A DNA stretch of 42,877 bases from Ignavibacteria bacterium (GTDB taxonomy: Bacteria; Bacteroidota; Ignavibacteria; Tepidaquicellales; OLB5), in the NCBI GenBank assembly GCA_019912545.1, contig JAIOIK010000110.1, positions 1 through 42,877 of the forward strand, in the 5' to 3' direction. Shown here piece after piece: positions 9,806 through 18,987 of the stretch; within the stretch, counting starts at the first letter, position 1, and each line of letters begins with the position of its first letter. A program made the translations under genes and the position numbers. Below the pieces are notes generated by a model. It saw only the letters and a list, made by a program, of their open reading frames with translations, made no database searches and was not told the DNA's origin.

Positions 9806-10471
9806 TTGTTAAAGAAATTATTCGATAATACAAGCAAAAATTCCCTTGCAAACAAATTCCGCAGAAAGCGTTTCAGGATATTTCTTGAATTAATAGAAAG
9901 TATTCCCAAACCGGTTAAGATACTGGATATCGGAGGCACTGAGAATTTCTGGATCCAGATGGGACTAACTGATCCTAAGGCAGCAAAAATCACAATTGTT
10001 AATATTGATGAACCGGATGGCGGCAAAATGCAGGACCTGCCAAACATGGAATTCATAAAAGGCGATGCACGTGACGAAAATTTGTACAAGGCCGGTGAAT
10101 TTGATATTATTTTTTCAAACTCGGTGATAGAGCACATTAATGATGAAAGCGGACAGGGGCTGATGGCTAAACTAATCAGAACATACGGCAGGAAGTATTT
10201 TGTCCAGACACCGGCCCGGTCAATTCCAATTGAGCCGCATTTCCTCTTTCCGTATTTCCAGTTTCTTCCCCGAAGTATAAAGCTATTTCTGGTTATGCAT
10301 TTCAATATGGGTTGGTTTAAGAAATGTAATTCAAAAGAAGAGGCAGTAGAACTTGTTGGATCAATCAGGCTGCTGAATAAAAACCAAATGCAGCAATTTT
10401 TCGCGGATGCTGAGATCCTCACCGAGAGATTTTTACGAATTCCGAAATCATACATTGCTATAAAGAAATAG
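9806..10471 (+). CDS. Class I SAM-dependent methyltransferase
   Basis: A 221-residue soluble methyltransferase. Motif I is seen as ILDIGGTENFW (about 38-48), an acidic strand end as VNIDEPDGG, and the post-II/IV region as FDIIFSNSVIEHI, as in Methyltransf_11/23 proteins. A TTG at 9806 is the only plausible start: an in-frame TAA sits at 9788-9790 and no ATG lies between. It is 31 nt downstream of the surface-protein stop on the same strand, so it probably closes the glycosyltransferase/C25 peptidase operon. Methylation of a glycan or lipid intermediate fits the context but the substrate cannot be read. The stop is followed at once by a second stop (TAG TGA). Confidence 0.8.
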   Translation: MLKKLFDNTSKNSLANKFRRKRFRIFLELIESIPKPVKILDIGGTENFWIQMGLTDPKAAKITIVNIDEPDGGKMQDLPNMEFIKGDARDENLYKAGEFDIIFSNSVIEHINDESGQGLMAKLIRTYGRKYFVQTPARSIPIEPHFLFPYFQFLPRSIKLFLVMHFNMGWFKKCNSKEEAVELVGSIRLLNKNQMQQFFADAEILTERFLRIPKSYIAIKK

Positions 10472-10501
10472 TGAAATAGTGATTTGGTGAAATAGTGATT
10501 T
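10471..10501 (+). repeat. Tandem 15-mer direct repeat after methyltransferase stop
   Basis: The 15-mer GTGAAATAGTGATTT occurs at 10471-10485 and again at 10487-10501, separated by one base. It begins at the last base of the methyltransferase stop codon and leads into the terminator hairpin. No function is evident. Confidence 0.8.
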
Positions 10502-10512
10502 AAAATACATAA

Positions 10513-10541
10513 GCCGGGTGAGAGATCATCCGGTTTTTTTT
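10513..10541 (+). terminator. Rho-independent terminator of the region-1 operon
   Basis: The stem CCGGGTGA / TCATCCGG has one G-T wobble and loop GAGA, followed by eight T. It lies 42 nt after the methyltransferase stop. The same hairpin recurs almost base for base at 18475-18502. Confidence 0.85.
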
Positions 10542-10550
10542 GTTGCTGTT

Positions 10551-10579
10551 TTTGGAGTGCGTTGACTGTGTCAATGCTG
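10551..10579. repeat. Repeat copy A, second core (GCGTTGAC hairpin)
   Basis: The hairpin GCGTTGAC-TGT-GTCAATGC (10559-10577, one mismatch) sits in a block shared with 18604-18634, where the hairpin is perfect. In copy A this block lies within about 15 nt of the terminator hairpin; in copy B it is separated from the hairpin by about 95 nt of extra repeats. Confidence 0.75.
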
Positions 10580-10920
10580 TTATCGGGGAACAGTTTGAGA
10601 GTTCCTCCGTTTAGGGTAATACAAAGCAAAGACAAAAAAGCAGAATCAAAACCAAGGACGACACAAAGGCTCAAAGGCTCAAAGGCACGAAGAAAATCAA
10701 CAAACTCCAGTCTTTGATTTACCAATAATCTAATTCTAAGCTGAATCTTACCAACCATTAATCTTCATTCTTATAATAATATATGTTTCGGCAGAGGCTC
10801 CCGCTTCTAAAGGTAACTCTGCAAGAACAAAAGCAGCAAACCTCCATCTAAAATTCATGGTAAGCATACATTCTCGAAGAATCGAAACAATAATTAGTCT
10901 TCACAGCCTTTAATCCCCCT

Positions 10921-10952
10921 CCACGAGTCCTTACGACTCCGTGGAGTCGTGG
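10921..10952. repeat. Nested palindrome, 10-bp arms
   Basis: Arms CCACGAGTCC and GGAGTCGTGG match at 9 of 10 positions. An inner perfect palindrome, CGACTCC-GT-GGAGTCG (10934-10949), is a competing structure. It is followed by a GC-rich stretch to about 11000 with further short complementary arms (CCTGC ... GCAGG, TCCG ... CGGA). Confidence 0.7.
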
Positions 10953-11307
10953 ACCTTCGTGTTTGTAGGCCTGCCTTCCGTCTGAGCCGGACAGGTTGCA
11001 GGCAGAGGGGACGAGATCTTCCCTCATGCGCTATTTGATAATTATACGTGCTGTTTCCATTTTCGAAAAAATTCAATAGGGGTTTATGCTTTTGTTCAAC
11101 ATTCGCATAGCTCCAAAAAACGCATACCGTAAACAGGTAATACACGATAACTATCCATATACACTAAATTCTTACAAGAATATCGAACGCAGGAAATGCT
11201 AACTGCATTAAAATAATTTATAAACCCGTTTACTTAAAGTAATACATAAATTGTTTTTACCTGCCATACCCCATAACTGGTATTTTCTGAATATCCTTCA
11301 TAAACAC

Positions 11308-11337
11308 TTGAAAATTACGCAGTACTTACTAAATTAG
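11308..11337 (+). promoter_or_regulatory. Weak promoter candidate for the giant surface protein
   Basis: TTG at 11308 and TAAATTAG at 11330 resemble the TTG / TAnnTTTG pair with 22-nt spacing, but the -7 box differs at one key base. It would give a leader of about 100 nt. Confidence 0.35.
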
Positions 11338-11444
11338 CGTTAAGGGAAACAGCAAATCTAACATTTTTATTAAAAAATATACAAGTTTTGCCGGCATTTT
11401 TATGTCCGGTTAATAATGATTATTAAACTAAATCTATTATCACT

Positions 11445-14400
11445 ATGAAAAAGTCATTTCTACTCATTGCTGCACTTGTAATGTTCATTTTTGGTGCAAA
11501 CTCGTTTGCACAAAATGTTGAAGTTTCAACAGGAGGACCTGTAACTAATTACACGACGTTGAAAGCAGCATTTGATGCTATTAATGCAGGTACTCATACA
11601 GGCGTAATTCTGATAGAATTCGCCACAGGATCAACGGAAACTGCCCCTGCAGTGTTAAATTCCAGCGGTGCAGGTTCAGCAAGTTATACTTCAATTACCA
11701 TTAGACCAAGAGTAGATGGTATAGTAGTAACCAGTAGTTACAGCACAAGTGGAAGAGGTTTAGTTGAACTGAATGGTGCTGACAATGTGACAATAGATGG
11801 TGATAATCCCAACACAGTAGGCACAAACAGAAACCTTACTTTTACAAATGGAGCAGCAAACACTACTACTTATAATTCTGTAATAAGGCTTGCACTTTCA
11901 ATATTAGTAACCACTGCAAATACCAACACAGTAAAGAATTGTATTCTAAATGGAAGCGCTACTGGAATGAATGTTTCCAGCGTAACAAGCACAACAACTT
12001 CAGCGAATACGACCTACGGAATATTAGTAGGCGGCGGAGCATCTACTGTTGCAGTTACAACTGCGCCATCTGCAATAACATCCGTAACTGCTACTATTAG
12101 TGGAAGCATAACAGTAACAAGTCTTACACTTGATAATAATTTTGTAACAACATGTGCCAGAGGTATTGCTGTTCAGGGTTCCGCGACTACAGTTGCTTCC
12201 GGATTAACTGTTACAAATAATTTTATAGGGTCATCTGTAGCAGGCAGTACATCAACTGTATATTCTATGGGCATTACTGTTCAGGGCTCTTCAAATGCAA
12301 TTATCCGGTTAAATACCGTCAAAAACATGGGTTCATTCTTACTCACAGGTTTGCGGGGTATTGATGTGGGGTCAATAAGTACAGGCGTAAGTGGCGCTAC
12401 TATTGAAAGAAACACTGTAGAGACATTAATTAACAATAATACAGGTTCATATGGTGCTTATGGTATCAGCCTTGGTGGTGGCAGTACACATATTGTTCAG
12501 AATAATTTTGTTACTGGTGTAAGAAACGATCAGACCTCAGGTTCAGGTGGTTTTAGCACTACTTATGGAGCATTTGGTATTAGGATTGGAAGCGGCACAG
12601 GGCATAAGATCTATTATAACTCTGTAAATTTGTATGGTGCAATGTCCGGTGCTGTAGGCACTGACTTGTTGACTTGCATAGGAATTACATCAACCTCTTA
12701 TACCGGTTGTGATGTTAGAAATAACATTTTTGCCAACACAATGACAGGTGGTAATGCATCCGGTACAAGATTTGTTTGTGCTTATTTACCTTCAAGCGCA
12801 ACCGTTTCAATGGCTTTAACATGGAATAATAATGCCTATTTTGGCGGAACTGATGCAAACGCAAGACTAGGACAAGTGGGGACTACTTATGGTACAGGTG
12901 AATATACAGTAGCAAATTTCAATCCAGGCAGTACATCGCCTTCGACGAATTTTAGGGCTTATACAAGCCCATTATCGGCCGCAGGAACAAACGATAATGC
13001 ATCTTTTGCAACAACTTCGGCTGCCCCTTTCACTTCATCAACAAATCTTCACATTCCAACATCAACAGTTACGCAATTAGAATCAGGCGGTACGCCAATT
13101 ACCGGCCTTACAACCGATATTGACGCAGAAACAAGAAACGCAACAACACCTGATATCGGCGCAGACGAATTTGTTGGCACAGGGATAGACTTAACTGCAC
13201 CCGGGATTTCTTACACTGACCTTGCAAGTACATGTTCAACAGGTGATGTAACATTAAGCCCAGTAACAATAACGGATGCAACAGGCGTGCCAACTTCAGG
13301 CAGTTTAGTCCCAAGGATTTACTACAAGAAGAATGCGGGTTCATATTTTTCACAGCCGGGTACATTAATTACCGGCACAGGCACCAGCGGTACATGGAGC
13401 TTTCCCATAGTCGTGGCAGATATGGGTGGTGTCACAGGACTTGATGTAATATCATACTTTGTAATTGCTCAGGATATGGCAGGCACGCCGAATATTGGTT
13501 CAAATCCAAGCGGTGTTGTGGCTACAGATGTCAACACTATAACAACTCCGCCAACTCCAAAAACTTATTCAATAGGCGTTACCCTTAGCGGTGATTACTT
13601 AGTTGGAACGGGCCAAACTTTCACTACATTAACAGCAGCAGTTAATGCATATAACAGTGCCTGCGGATTAAGCGGCCCAGTAAGGTTCTTATTGAATGAC
13701 GCAACTTATTCCGGCGAGACATTGCCTATTACTATAAACAGCAGCCCTTATTCAAGCGCAACAAATACATTGACAATTTTGCCGAATACAGGTGTTACTG
13801 CAACTATTACGGGCAGTAATTCAAACTCGATAATTAAGCTAAATGGTGCCGATTATGTTATAATAGATGGCTCTAATAACGGTTCAAGTTCAAGAAACCT
13901 AAGTTTGATTAATACAAACACGAGCGGGTCAGGTGTCTGGATAGGAAGTGCAAGCGCAAGCAATGGTGCAACAAATAATATTGTTAAGAACGTTATCATT
14001 ACAGGTACCGCCGGTACAACTAACGTTGCCGGTATCCTGATAGGAAGTGGTACGACTCTTGGTGGTGCTGCAGAATCACCGAATGATAATTTGACGATAC
14101 AGAATAACTTAATTACTAAATTTCAGAACGGTCTGTACAATAGCGGTAACGCAACTACATATGACCAGAACCTGCTGATTACTCAGAACACTTTTGGCTC
14201 TGTTACAGTTGCCGAAAAACTTGGTTATAGAGGTTTGTTAGTTTTGAATATGCAGAATGTAACAATAAGCAATAACACAGTTATGGGTGTTACTACATCA
14301 ACAACCTCTACTTCAACTGGTATTGCAGTAGGAAATAACATTTCAGGCGGGAATATTTATGGCAACAAAATCAGTGATATCAAAAATACAAATACCGGTG

Positions 14401-17400
14401 GTTATGGCACTAACGGCATCCAGCTGGGTGCAACTTCTACAGCTTCCGCACTGAATATTTATAACAACTTCATTTGGGATATTGCCGGTTATGGTTATGC
14501 CTCAGGCGCAGGAATAGCTGATAATGGTTATGGTATTATTGTTGTTCAGGGTGGCGGTTATAATATCTACTACAACTCAGTATCACTTGTAACAAATCAA
14601 ACAGTAAACGGTTTGCCTTCTGCAATTAATATCACATCCGGTGTCACTACTGCAGGTTCAGTAAACCTTAAAAATAACATATTTTCAAATACTCAAACTA
14701 CAGGCACGAACAGATATGCAATTTATTGCGGCGCTTTATCCAGTGTATTTGCTTCAATTGATTACAACGATTACTATGCCGGCACTGCACCTAATCTGGG
14801 ATTCATAGGTTCAAACAGGGCAACATTAACTGATATTCAGACAGGATTTGGAAGCAATTTGAATTCGAAGTCAGTTATCCCTTTATTTACATCTGCAACA
14901 GATCTTCATTTACAGGCAGCCTCAACTCTTGATGCAAGCGCAACCCCAATAGCAGGCATTACAACCGATATAGACGGAGCTGTAAGGAATGCATTAACCC
15001 CTGATATGGGCGCAGATGAATTTACAGGTTCTGATCTGACAGGTCCAACAATTACATATACAGCTTTAACAAACACTTCTAGTACTTCTAACAGAGCTTT
15101 CGGCAGCGTTACAATTACCGATTTGAGCGGCGTTCAGGTAATTCCAACAGGCCAGCCAAAGTGTTACTATAAGCGTTCCGGGGATCTGAATGAGTTTAAT
15201 GATAATACCTCCGGAACTGACGGCTGGAAATATGTTGATTGCAACGGAGCCACTAGCCCGTTTGATTTCACAATTGATTATTCTTTGCTTTTCGGCGGAG
15301 GCGGTGTTTCATTTGGTAATGTAGTCCAGTATTTTGTAACAGCAGAAGATATGGCAGGGACACCAAACGTAAGTATCAACAGCGGTTCTTTTGCAGCGCC
15401 TCAAACAACATGCCTGCTGGGTGCAACCGCATTTCCTATAGGCGGATCGATCAATTCATATGAAATAGTTGGTGCACCGCTAAGCGGGTCGTACACTGTT
15501 GGCACAACAATGTTCAGACAGTTGACTGGCAGGAATATTGAAGAAAGACTGATGACAAGGAAAGTCAAGAAACTTGTGCCTGTGGAGAGCCTGAATAGGC
15601 CCGTTGTAAACAAGTCTGCCATAGAACAGAATAGTAGTAACTCTGAAAAAGAAGCAATCGGGTATATGACTATGAACAGGTATGCTGTTTCCGGCAAAAT
15701 GATTGAAATTGAAGTAGAAGAAGTTTATTCAGAGATGTTTGAGAACGGCAAAAAGTACACAGGTGATCAGTATGCAAAATACACGGGAAATTCTGAGGCA
15801 TTGATGGGTGATTATGCTACTCTTAGTGCTGCAATAAGCGACCTTAACAACCGCGGTGTGAGCGGTCCTGTAACATTTATTCTTATTGACGGGTCTTACG
15901 CCATCAGTTCAACACTTACTATCAATGATAATATCAGCGGTATCAGTTCTTCAAATTCAGTTACTATCAAACCGCAAACCGGAGTGAGCCCGGTGCTCAC
16001 AGGCACAATCGGGAGTAATGCGCTGTTAACAATAAAAAGCAGTTATGTAACAATAGACGGTTCTAATTCCGGCGGTACATCTCGGGATATGCAGTTTGTA
16101 AATAACAGCACTACTTCGCCGTTATGCTTACTCATAGGCTCAACAGGTACTACTACTTTAACCCAAACAACTGTAAAGAATTGTGTATTAACGGGCGGGG
16201 GTTCACTTGTGCTAAATGCGCAATGCCTCACAATCTCAGACGGATCAACAATTGGTAATCCGGGTTACTTTTCAAATATCACTGTTCAGAACAACAAAAT
16301 AGAAAAATGTGAAGTAGGTATATTTTCCAATGCAACTACAGGCAGCAGCCTAGCGATAACCGGTAATACCCTGACTTCATCGGGTTTAGATGCTGTTGGG
16401 TACTGCGGGATTTACACTCAGGGATTTGACGGTGTAACCATCAGCGGCAACGAAGCTGCTAATTTTGATGGTACGGGATTTGAAGATGACCCTGCAATCT
16501 GGCTCGCATCAGGCACAAAAAATGCTGTTGTGGAAAAGAACAATATACACAGCATTAGCTATACAGGTACTGGCGGTTACGGACCCCATGGAATTGATGT
16601 AACCAGCGGTACTGCAAGCTGTAATATAACAGTTAAGAATAATATCATTTATGATCTGACCGGGGATGGTTACGTTTATACAAGTACCACTTATGGTTCA
16701 GATAATCCTATTGGAATTCAAGTTGGTAACGCCGGCACAGTTACACAAAGCGGTATAAATATTTATAACAACACGATCAGGCTTACAGGTAGTACACTTA
16801 ACCAAACTGATGCCCTTTCAATGGGAATCAGAATTGGAGCCGGTGCAACAGTTGTTGACGTCAGGAATAATTTAGTTGTGAATAATCTGGGGCTTTTGGC
16901 AGCTACCGGGCTAGGTGCAGTGGGCCTTCATGTAAGAACCAGCAGCACTCAGTTAAGCGCATGTGATAACAATTGCTACTATATTAATCCAACTGCAGGA
17001 GCAAAGAATTTCGGCAGGATAAGCACAACCGGCCAGACAACACTTGCGGGATGGAGAACTGCAACAGGTAAAGAAACTGTTTCATTCAGTTCAAATCCTG
17101 TATTTGTCTCAGGCACAGATTACCATATCACCGCTGTAGATCTTTCGGTAAGCGGAAGAGGTACTTACATTGCCTCTGTAACAGATGATTATGACGGGAA
17201 TCCAAGGGCAACTTCTCAGAGCTCAAGCCTGCGGCCTGTTGATGTTGGGGCAGACCAGTACACTCCCGCAGGTTATTCAGGAAATGTTTTGACTCCTGCT
17301 GTAAGCGGTATTGGGGTTTATTACGATGGCGACCTGAGAGCTGTTGAAATTGAAAGTTTAACTGGTACCATTGGCGGAATCAAACAGTATCCGGGTGTTC

Positions 17401-18407
17401 AGACACCAAACAATGTACTGAGGCCGATTGACAGGAATAATAATACACAGGAGAAGATAAACAGCAAACCGTTAAACAAAGATGGTAAGCTTAACAATAA
17501 GAAAAAAGATGGTACATCCGGCGGCAATACCAGCGGCGAAGCAGTTAATACTCCATGGATATACTGGAAGTTAACAGGTATGACAGACGGCACTTATGGT
17601 ACCTTCAGGTTCTATTATAATGAAGACCAGCTTGCCGGTATTACAGAGAGCGTTCTGAGGCTTTCATACTGGGACCCGAATGCCAATACATGGGAAAACA
17701 GCTTTAGTCAGTCCGTGAATGTCTCCGGTAACTATATTCAGGTTACTTTCCCAACTGGCATGGATTGGGACAATACGGAAGCAATTTTTGCAGTTGAAGA
17801 CCCTGCTACACCGCTTCCGGTTGTACTGGAGAGCTTTGATGTTAGCGTTAGAAATCGCGATGCCGGATTGAACTGGGTTACATCATATGAGCTGAATAAT
17901 AAAGGCTTCGGCATAGAGCGCAAAGTTAAAAGCGAAGGCGGCTACACTGCATGGAAGGAAATTGGCTTTGTTAACGGCAACGGAACAAGCAATAAGGGGT
18001 TTGCTTACAGCTATACTGATAGAAAGCTGAATAAGGGCTCATACCAGTACCGCCTGCGCCAGGTTGATTATAACGGAAACGCTGAATACTTCAGCCCAAC
18101 AAATACAGGTGATATTGTAGTTGGCAATCCAAGTGTATTTGATCTCGGGCAGAATTACCCGAATCCTTCGAATCCGAAATCGAAGATAGATTTCCAGATG
18201 CCGTTTGACGGTAAGGTATCTATTAAGGTTTACGACCTGCTTGGGCGTGAAGTTGCAACACTGGCTGACGGAATAAAGACTGCGGACTTCTACACCGTAG
18301 AGTTTGACGGTTCTAACCTGGCATCAGGCACATACTTCTACCGCATCATTGCAGAAAGCGGCACGGAGAAATTCACAAAGACGCTTAAGATAGTTCTTGT
18401 CAAATAG
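11445..18407 (+). CDS. Giant T9SS surface protein with three parallel beta-helix modules
   Basis: A 2,320-residue secreted protein with a signal peptide ending NSFAQ. Three related modules follow, each opening with a TTLxAAxxA/DIN-type motif (near 35, 724 and 1456), continuing through N- and T-rich beta-helix coils (VTIDG, NNIxxx, GGYGxxGI), and closing with a GADEF or GADQY motif (about 572, 1189 and 1940). The first two modules are followed by a PxIxYTxLxxTxS domain. A charged 95-residue stretch (about 1357-1453), poor in the S/T/G/N bias of the rest, separates modules 2 and 3. Near the C-terminus there is an LPVVLESFDVSVRNRD..LNWVT domain, then a type A sorting domain (NYPNPSNPKSKIDF, ending LKIVLVK). 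Adhesin-like role inferred; no enzyme motif seen. Confidence 0.87.
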   Translation: MKKSFLLIAALVMFIFGANSFAQNVEVSTGGPVTNYTTLKAAFDAINAGTHTGVILIEFATGSTETAPAVLNSSGAGSASYTSITIRPRVDGIVVTSSYSTSGRGLVELNGADNVTIDGDNPNTVGTNRNLTFTNGAANTTTYNSVIRLALSILVTTANTNTVKNCILNGSATGMNVSSVTSTTTSANTTYGILVGGGASTVAVTTAPSAITSVTATISGSITVTSLTLDNNFVTTCARGIAVQGSATTVASGLTVTNNFIGSSVAGSTSTVYSMGITVQGSSNAIIRLNTVKNMGSFLLTGLRGIDVGSISTGVSGATIERNTVETLINNNTGSYGAYGISLGGGSTHIVQNNFVTGVRNDQTSGSGGFSTTYGAFGIRIGSGTGHKIYYNSVNLYGAMSGAVGTDLLTCIGITSTSYTGCDVRNNIFANTMTGGNASGTRFVCAYLPSSATVSMALTWNNNAYFGGTDANARLGQVGTTYGTGEYTVANFNPGSTSPSTNFRAYTSPLSAAGTNDNASFATTSAAPFTSSTNLHIPTSTVTQLESGGTPITGLTTDIDAETRNATTPDIGADEFVGTGIDLTAPGISYTDLASTCSTGDVTLSPVTITDATGVPTSGSLVPRIYYKKNAGSYFSQPGTLITGTGTSGTWSFPIVVADMGGVTGLDVISYFVIAQDMAGTPNIGSNPSGVVATDVNTITTPPTPKTYSIGVTLSGDYLVGTGQTFTTLTAAVNAYNSACGLSGPVRFLLNDATYSGETLPITINSSPYSSATNTLTILPNTGVTATITGSNSNSIIKLNGADYVIIDGSNNGSSSRNLSLINTNTSGSGVWIGSASASNGATNNIVKNVIITGTAGTTNVAGILIGSGTTLGGAAESPNDNLTIQNNLITKFQNGLYNSGNATTYDQNLLITQNTFGSVTVAEKLGYRGLLVLNMQNVTISNNTVMGVTTSTTSTSTGIAVGNNISGGNIYGNKISDIKNTNTGGYGTNGIQLGATSTASALNIYNNFIWDIAGYGYASGAGIADNGYGIIVVQGGGYNIYYNSVSLVTNQTVNGLPSAINITSGVTTAGSVNLKNNIFSNTQTTGTNRYAIYCGALSSVFASIDYNDYYAGTAPNLGFIGSNRATLTDIQTGFGSNLNSKSVIPLFTSATDLHLQAASTLDASATPIAGITTDIDGAVRNALTPDMGADEFTGSDLTGPTITYTALTNTSSTSNRAFGSVTITDLSGVQVIPTGQPKCYYKRSGDLNEFNDNTSGTDGWKYVDCNGATSPFDFTIDYSLLFGGGGVSFGNVVQYFVTAEDMAGTPNVSINSGSFAAPQTTCLLGATAFPIGGSINSYEIVGAPLSGSYTVGTTMFRQLTGRNIEERLMTRKVKKLVPVESLNRPVVNKSAIEQNSSNSEKEAIGYMTMNRYAVSGKMIEIEVEEVYSEMFENGKKYTGDQYAKYTGNSEALMGDYATLSAAISDLNNRGVSGPVTFILIDGSYAISSTLTINDNISGISSSNSVTIKPQTGVSPVLTGTIGSNALLTIKSSYVTIDGSNSGGTSRDMQFVNNSTTSPLCLLIGSTGTTTLTQTTVKNCVLTGGGSLVLNAQCLTISDGSTIGNPGYFSNITVQNNKIEKCEVGIFSNATTGSSLAITGNTLTSSGLDAVGYCGIYTQGFDGVTISGNEAANFDGTGFEDDPAIWLASGTKNAVVEKNNIHSISYTGTGGYGPHGIDVTSGTASCNITVKNNIIYDLTGDGYVYTSTTYGSDNPIGIQVGNAGTVTQSGINIYNNTIRLTGSTLNQTDALSMGIRIGAGATVVDVRNNLVVNNLGLLAATGLGAVGLHVRTSSTQLSACDNNCYYINPTAGAKNFGRISTTGQTTLAGWRTATGKETVSFSSNPVFVSGTDYHITAVDLSVSGRGTYIASVTDDYDGNPRATSQSSSLRPVDVGADQYTPAGYSGNVLTPAVSGIGVYYDGDLRAVEIESLTGTIGGIKQYPGVQTPNNVLRPIDRNNNTQEKINSKPLNKDGKLNNKKKDGTSGGNTSGEAVNTPWIYWKLTGMTDGTYGTFRFYYNEDQLAGITESVLRLSYWDPNANTWENSFSQSVNVSGNYIQVTFPTGMDWDNTEAIFAVEDPATPLPVVLESFDVSVRNRDAGLNWVTSYELNNKGFGIERKVKSEGGYTAWKEIGFVNGNGTSNKGFAYSYTDRKLNKGSYQYRLRQVDYNGNAEYFSPTNTGDIVVGNPSVFDLGQNYPNPSNPKSKIDFQMPFDGKVSIKVYDLLGREVATLADGIKTADFYTVEFDGSNLASGTYFYRIIAESGTEKFTKTLKIVLVK

Positions 18408-18432
18408 AAAGATATCCTATGTAGGCGGCTGA

Positions 18433-18450
18433 CTTGTCTGCCGCGCAGCA
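18433..18450. repeat. CTTGT-led short palindrome (copy 1)
   Basis: CTTGT followed by CTGC-CGC-GCAG. The CTTGT-plus-palindrome layout also occurs at 18526 and 40957, with different arm sequences. Confidence 0.55.
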
Positions 18451-18474
18451 TTTTTAGACAACAATTTGAAAAAA

Positions 18475-18502
18475 CCGGGTGAGAGATCATCCGGTTTTTT
18501 TG
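18475..18502 (+). terminator. Terminator of the giant surface-protein gene
   Basis: Stem CCGGGTGA / TCATCCGG, loop GAGA, then seven T. Sequence and loop match the terminator at 10513-10541. Confidence 0.82.
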
Positions 18503-18506
18503 TTTT

Positions 18507-18552
18507 GTCATCCTGAACGCAGTGACTTGTCCGCCCACTGGCGGAAGGATCC
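18507..18552. repeat. Dispersed repeat interrupted by a CTTGT-led palindrome (copy 2)
   Basis: The outer element reads TCATCCTGAACGCAGTGA and, after an interruption, AGGATCC, which resembles a widespread intergenic repeat of the form CCTGAAC..AGTGAAGGATC. The interruption at 18526-18545 is CTTG followed by the perfect hairpin TCCGCC-CACT-GGCGGA. Confidence 0.6.
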
Positions 18553-18560
18553 ATTCTTTA

Positions 18561-18586
18561 CCGTCCTAAACTCCAGTTTGGGACGG
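18561..18586. repeat. Long hairpin, 12-bp arms with 2-nt loop
   Basis: CCGTCCTAAACT and AGTTTGGGACGG pair over 12 positions with one T-G wobble and a CC loop. There is no following T-run, so it is not an obvious terminator. Confidence 0.75.
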
Positions 18587-18603
18587 AAAGCACCACCTGC
18601 CTC

Positions 18604-18634
18604 TTTTCGGAGTGCATTGACTGTGTCAATGCTG
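18604..18634. repeat. Repeat copy B, second core (GCATTGAC hairpin)
   Basis: Perfect hairpin GCATTGAC-TGT-GTCAATGC at 18614-18632. It matches copy A at 10551-10579, including the GGAGTGC before it and GCTG after it. Confidence 0.75.
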
Positions 18635-18699
18635 ATTAGCTTCACCCTTCGACGGAGTTTATCCCGTTATGTACCTACCGAGTCTCCCAGCCTTTTGGG

Positions 18700-18733
18700 G
18701 ACTCTGCGATCATACATCAAACTTCGCAGAGTC
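18700..18733. repeat. Perfect 10-bp inverted repeat in a GAGTC-rich cluster
   Basis: Arms GACTCTGCGA (18700-18709) and TCGCAGAGTC (18724-18733) are exactly complementary. Neighbouring GAGTCTCC/GGGGACTC and CAGAGTC/GACTCTG arms overlap it, giving several alternative hairpins. Confidence 0.75.
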
Positions 18734-18913
18734 CTCTTCGAGAGACTCTGCTTGAACGGATAACTTTTCGACTATATCACTTTGTAACTTTCAAACTTTC
18801 TAACTTTATAACTTTCTTACTTCTTATTCTCCCGATTCTTTCTTAAACTTATGAAATTTAAATATTTACATCTCATATTTCCCTAACATAATAAAACTAA
18901 CCATATTACGGTA

Positions 18914-18944
18914 TTGGAAAGCCATCTTTCACTAACTATAATTG
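18914..18944 (+). promoter_or_regulatory. Promoter candidate for the propeller gene at 19029
   Basis: TTG at 18914 in the context GGTATTG, with TATAATTG at 18937, 23 nt apart. It resembles the TTG / TAnnTTTG pair with one mismatch in the -7 box. An inverted repeat AGGGAATA / TATTCCCT (18949-18956 and 18968-18975) lies where transcription would start. Confidence 0.55.
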
Positions 18945-18948
18945 TGAT

Positions 18949-18975
18949 AGGGAATACTTAAATACGTTATTCCCT
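18949..18975. promoter_or_regulatory. Inverted repeat just downstream of the promoter
   Basis: Perfect 8-bp arms AGGGAATA and TATTCCCT with an 11-nt spacer, overlapping the expected transcript start. It could be an operator or a 5' leader hairpin; nothing distinguishes the two. Confidence 0.5.
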
Positions 18976-18987
18976 TGTATTAAAAGG

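Larger units (their letters stand above)
10472..11444. other. 973-bp intergenic region with mosaic palindromic repeats
   Basis: No convincing gene. It contains the 15-mer tandem repeat and the terminator above, repeat copy A (10513-10579), a short direct repeat GGCTCAAA x2 near 10668, nested palindromes around 10921-11000, and a weak promoter candidate close to the giant gene. A minus-strand frame at 10894-11145 is judged spurious because it runs through the palindromes. Confidence 0.7.

Noticed and set aside
9787-10758. 323-codon minus-strand open frame
   Set aside because: It lies over the methyltransferase, whose motifs are clear on the plus strand, and continues through the terminator and repeats.
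10900-11000. CRISPR array or tRNA in the GC-rich palindromic stretch
   Set aside because: No regularly spaced identical repeats and no cloverleaf with an anticodon arm and CCA-side acceptor stem could be drawn.
10894-11145. 83-codon minus-strand frame
   Set aside because: Its second half is read from nested palindromes and it has no ribosome site or recognisable motif.
18479-18763. 94-codon plus-strand frame
   Set aside because: It runs from the terminator through dispersed repeats and hairpins; composition reflects the repeats.
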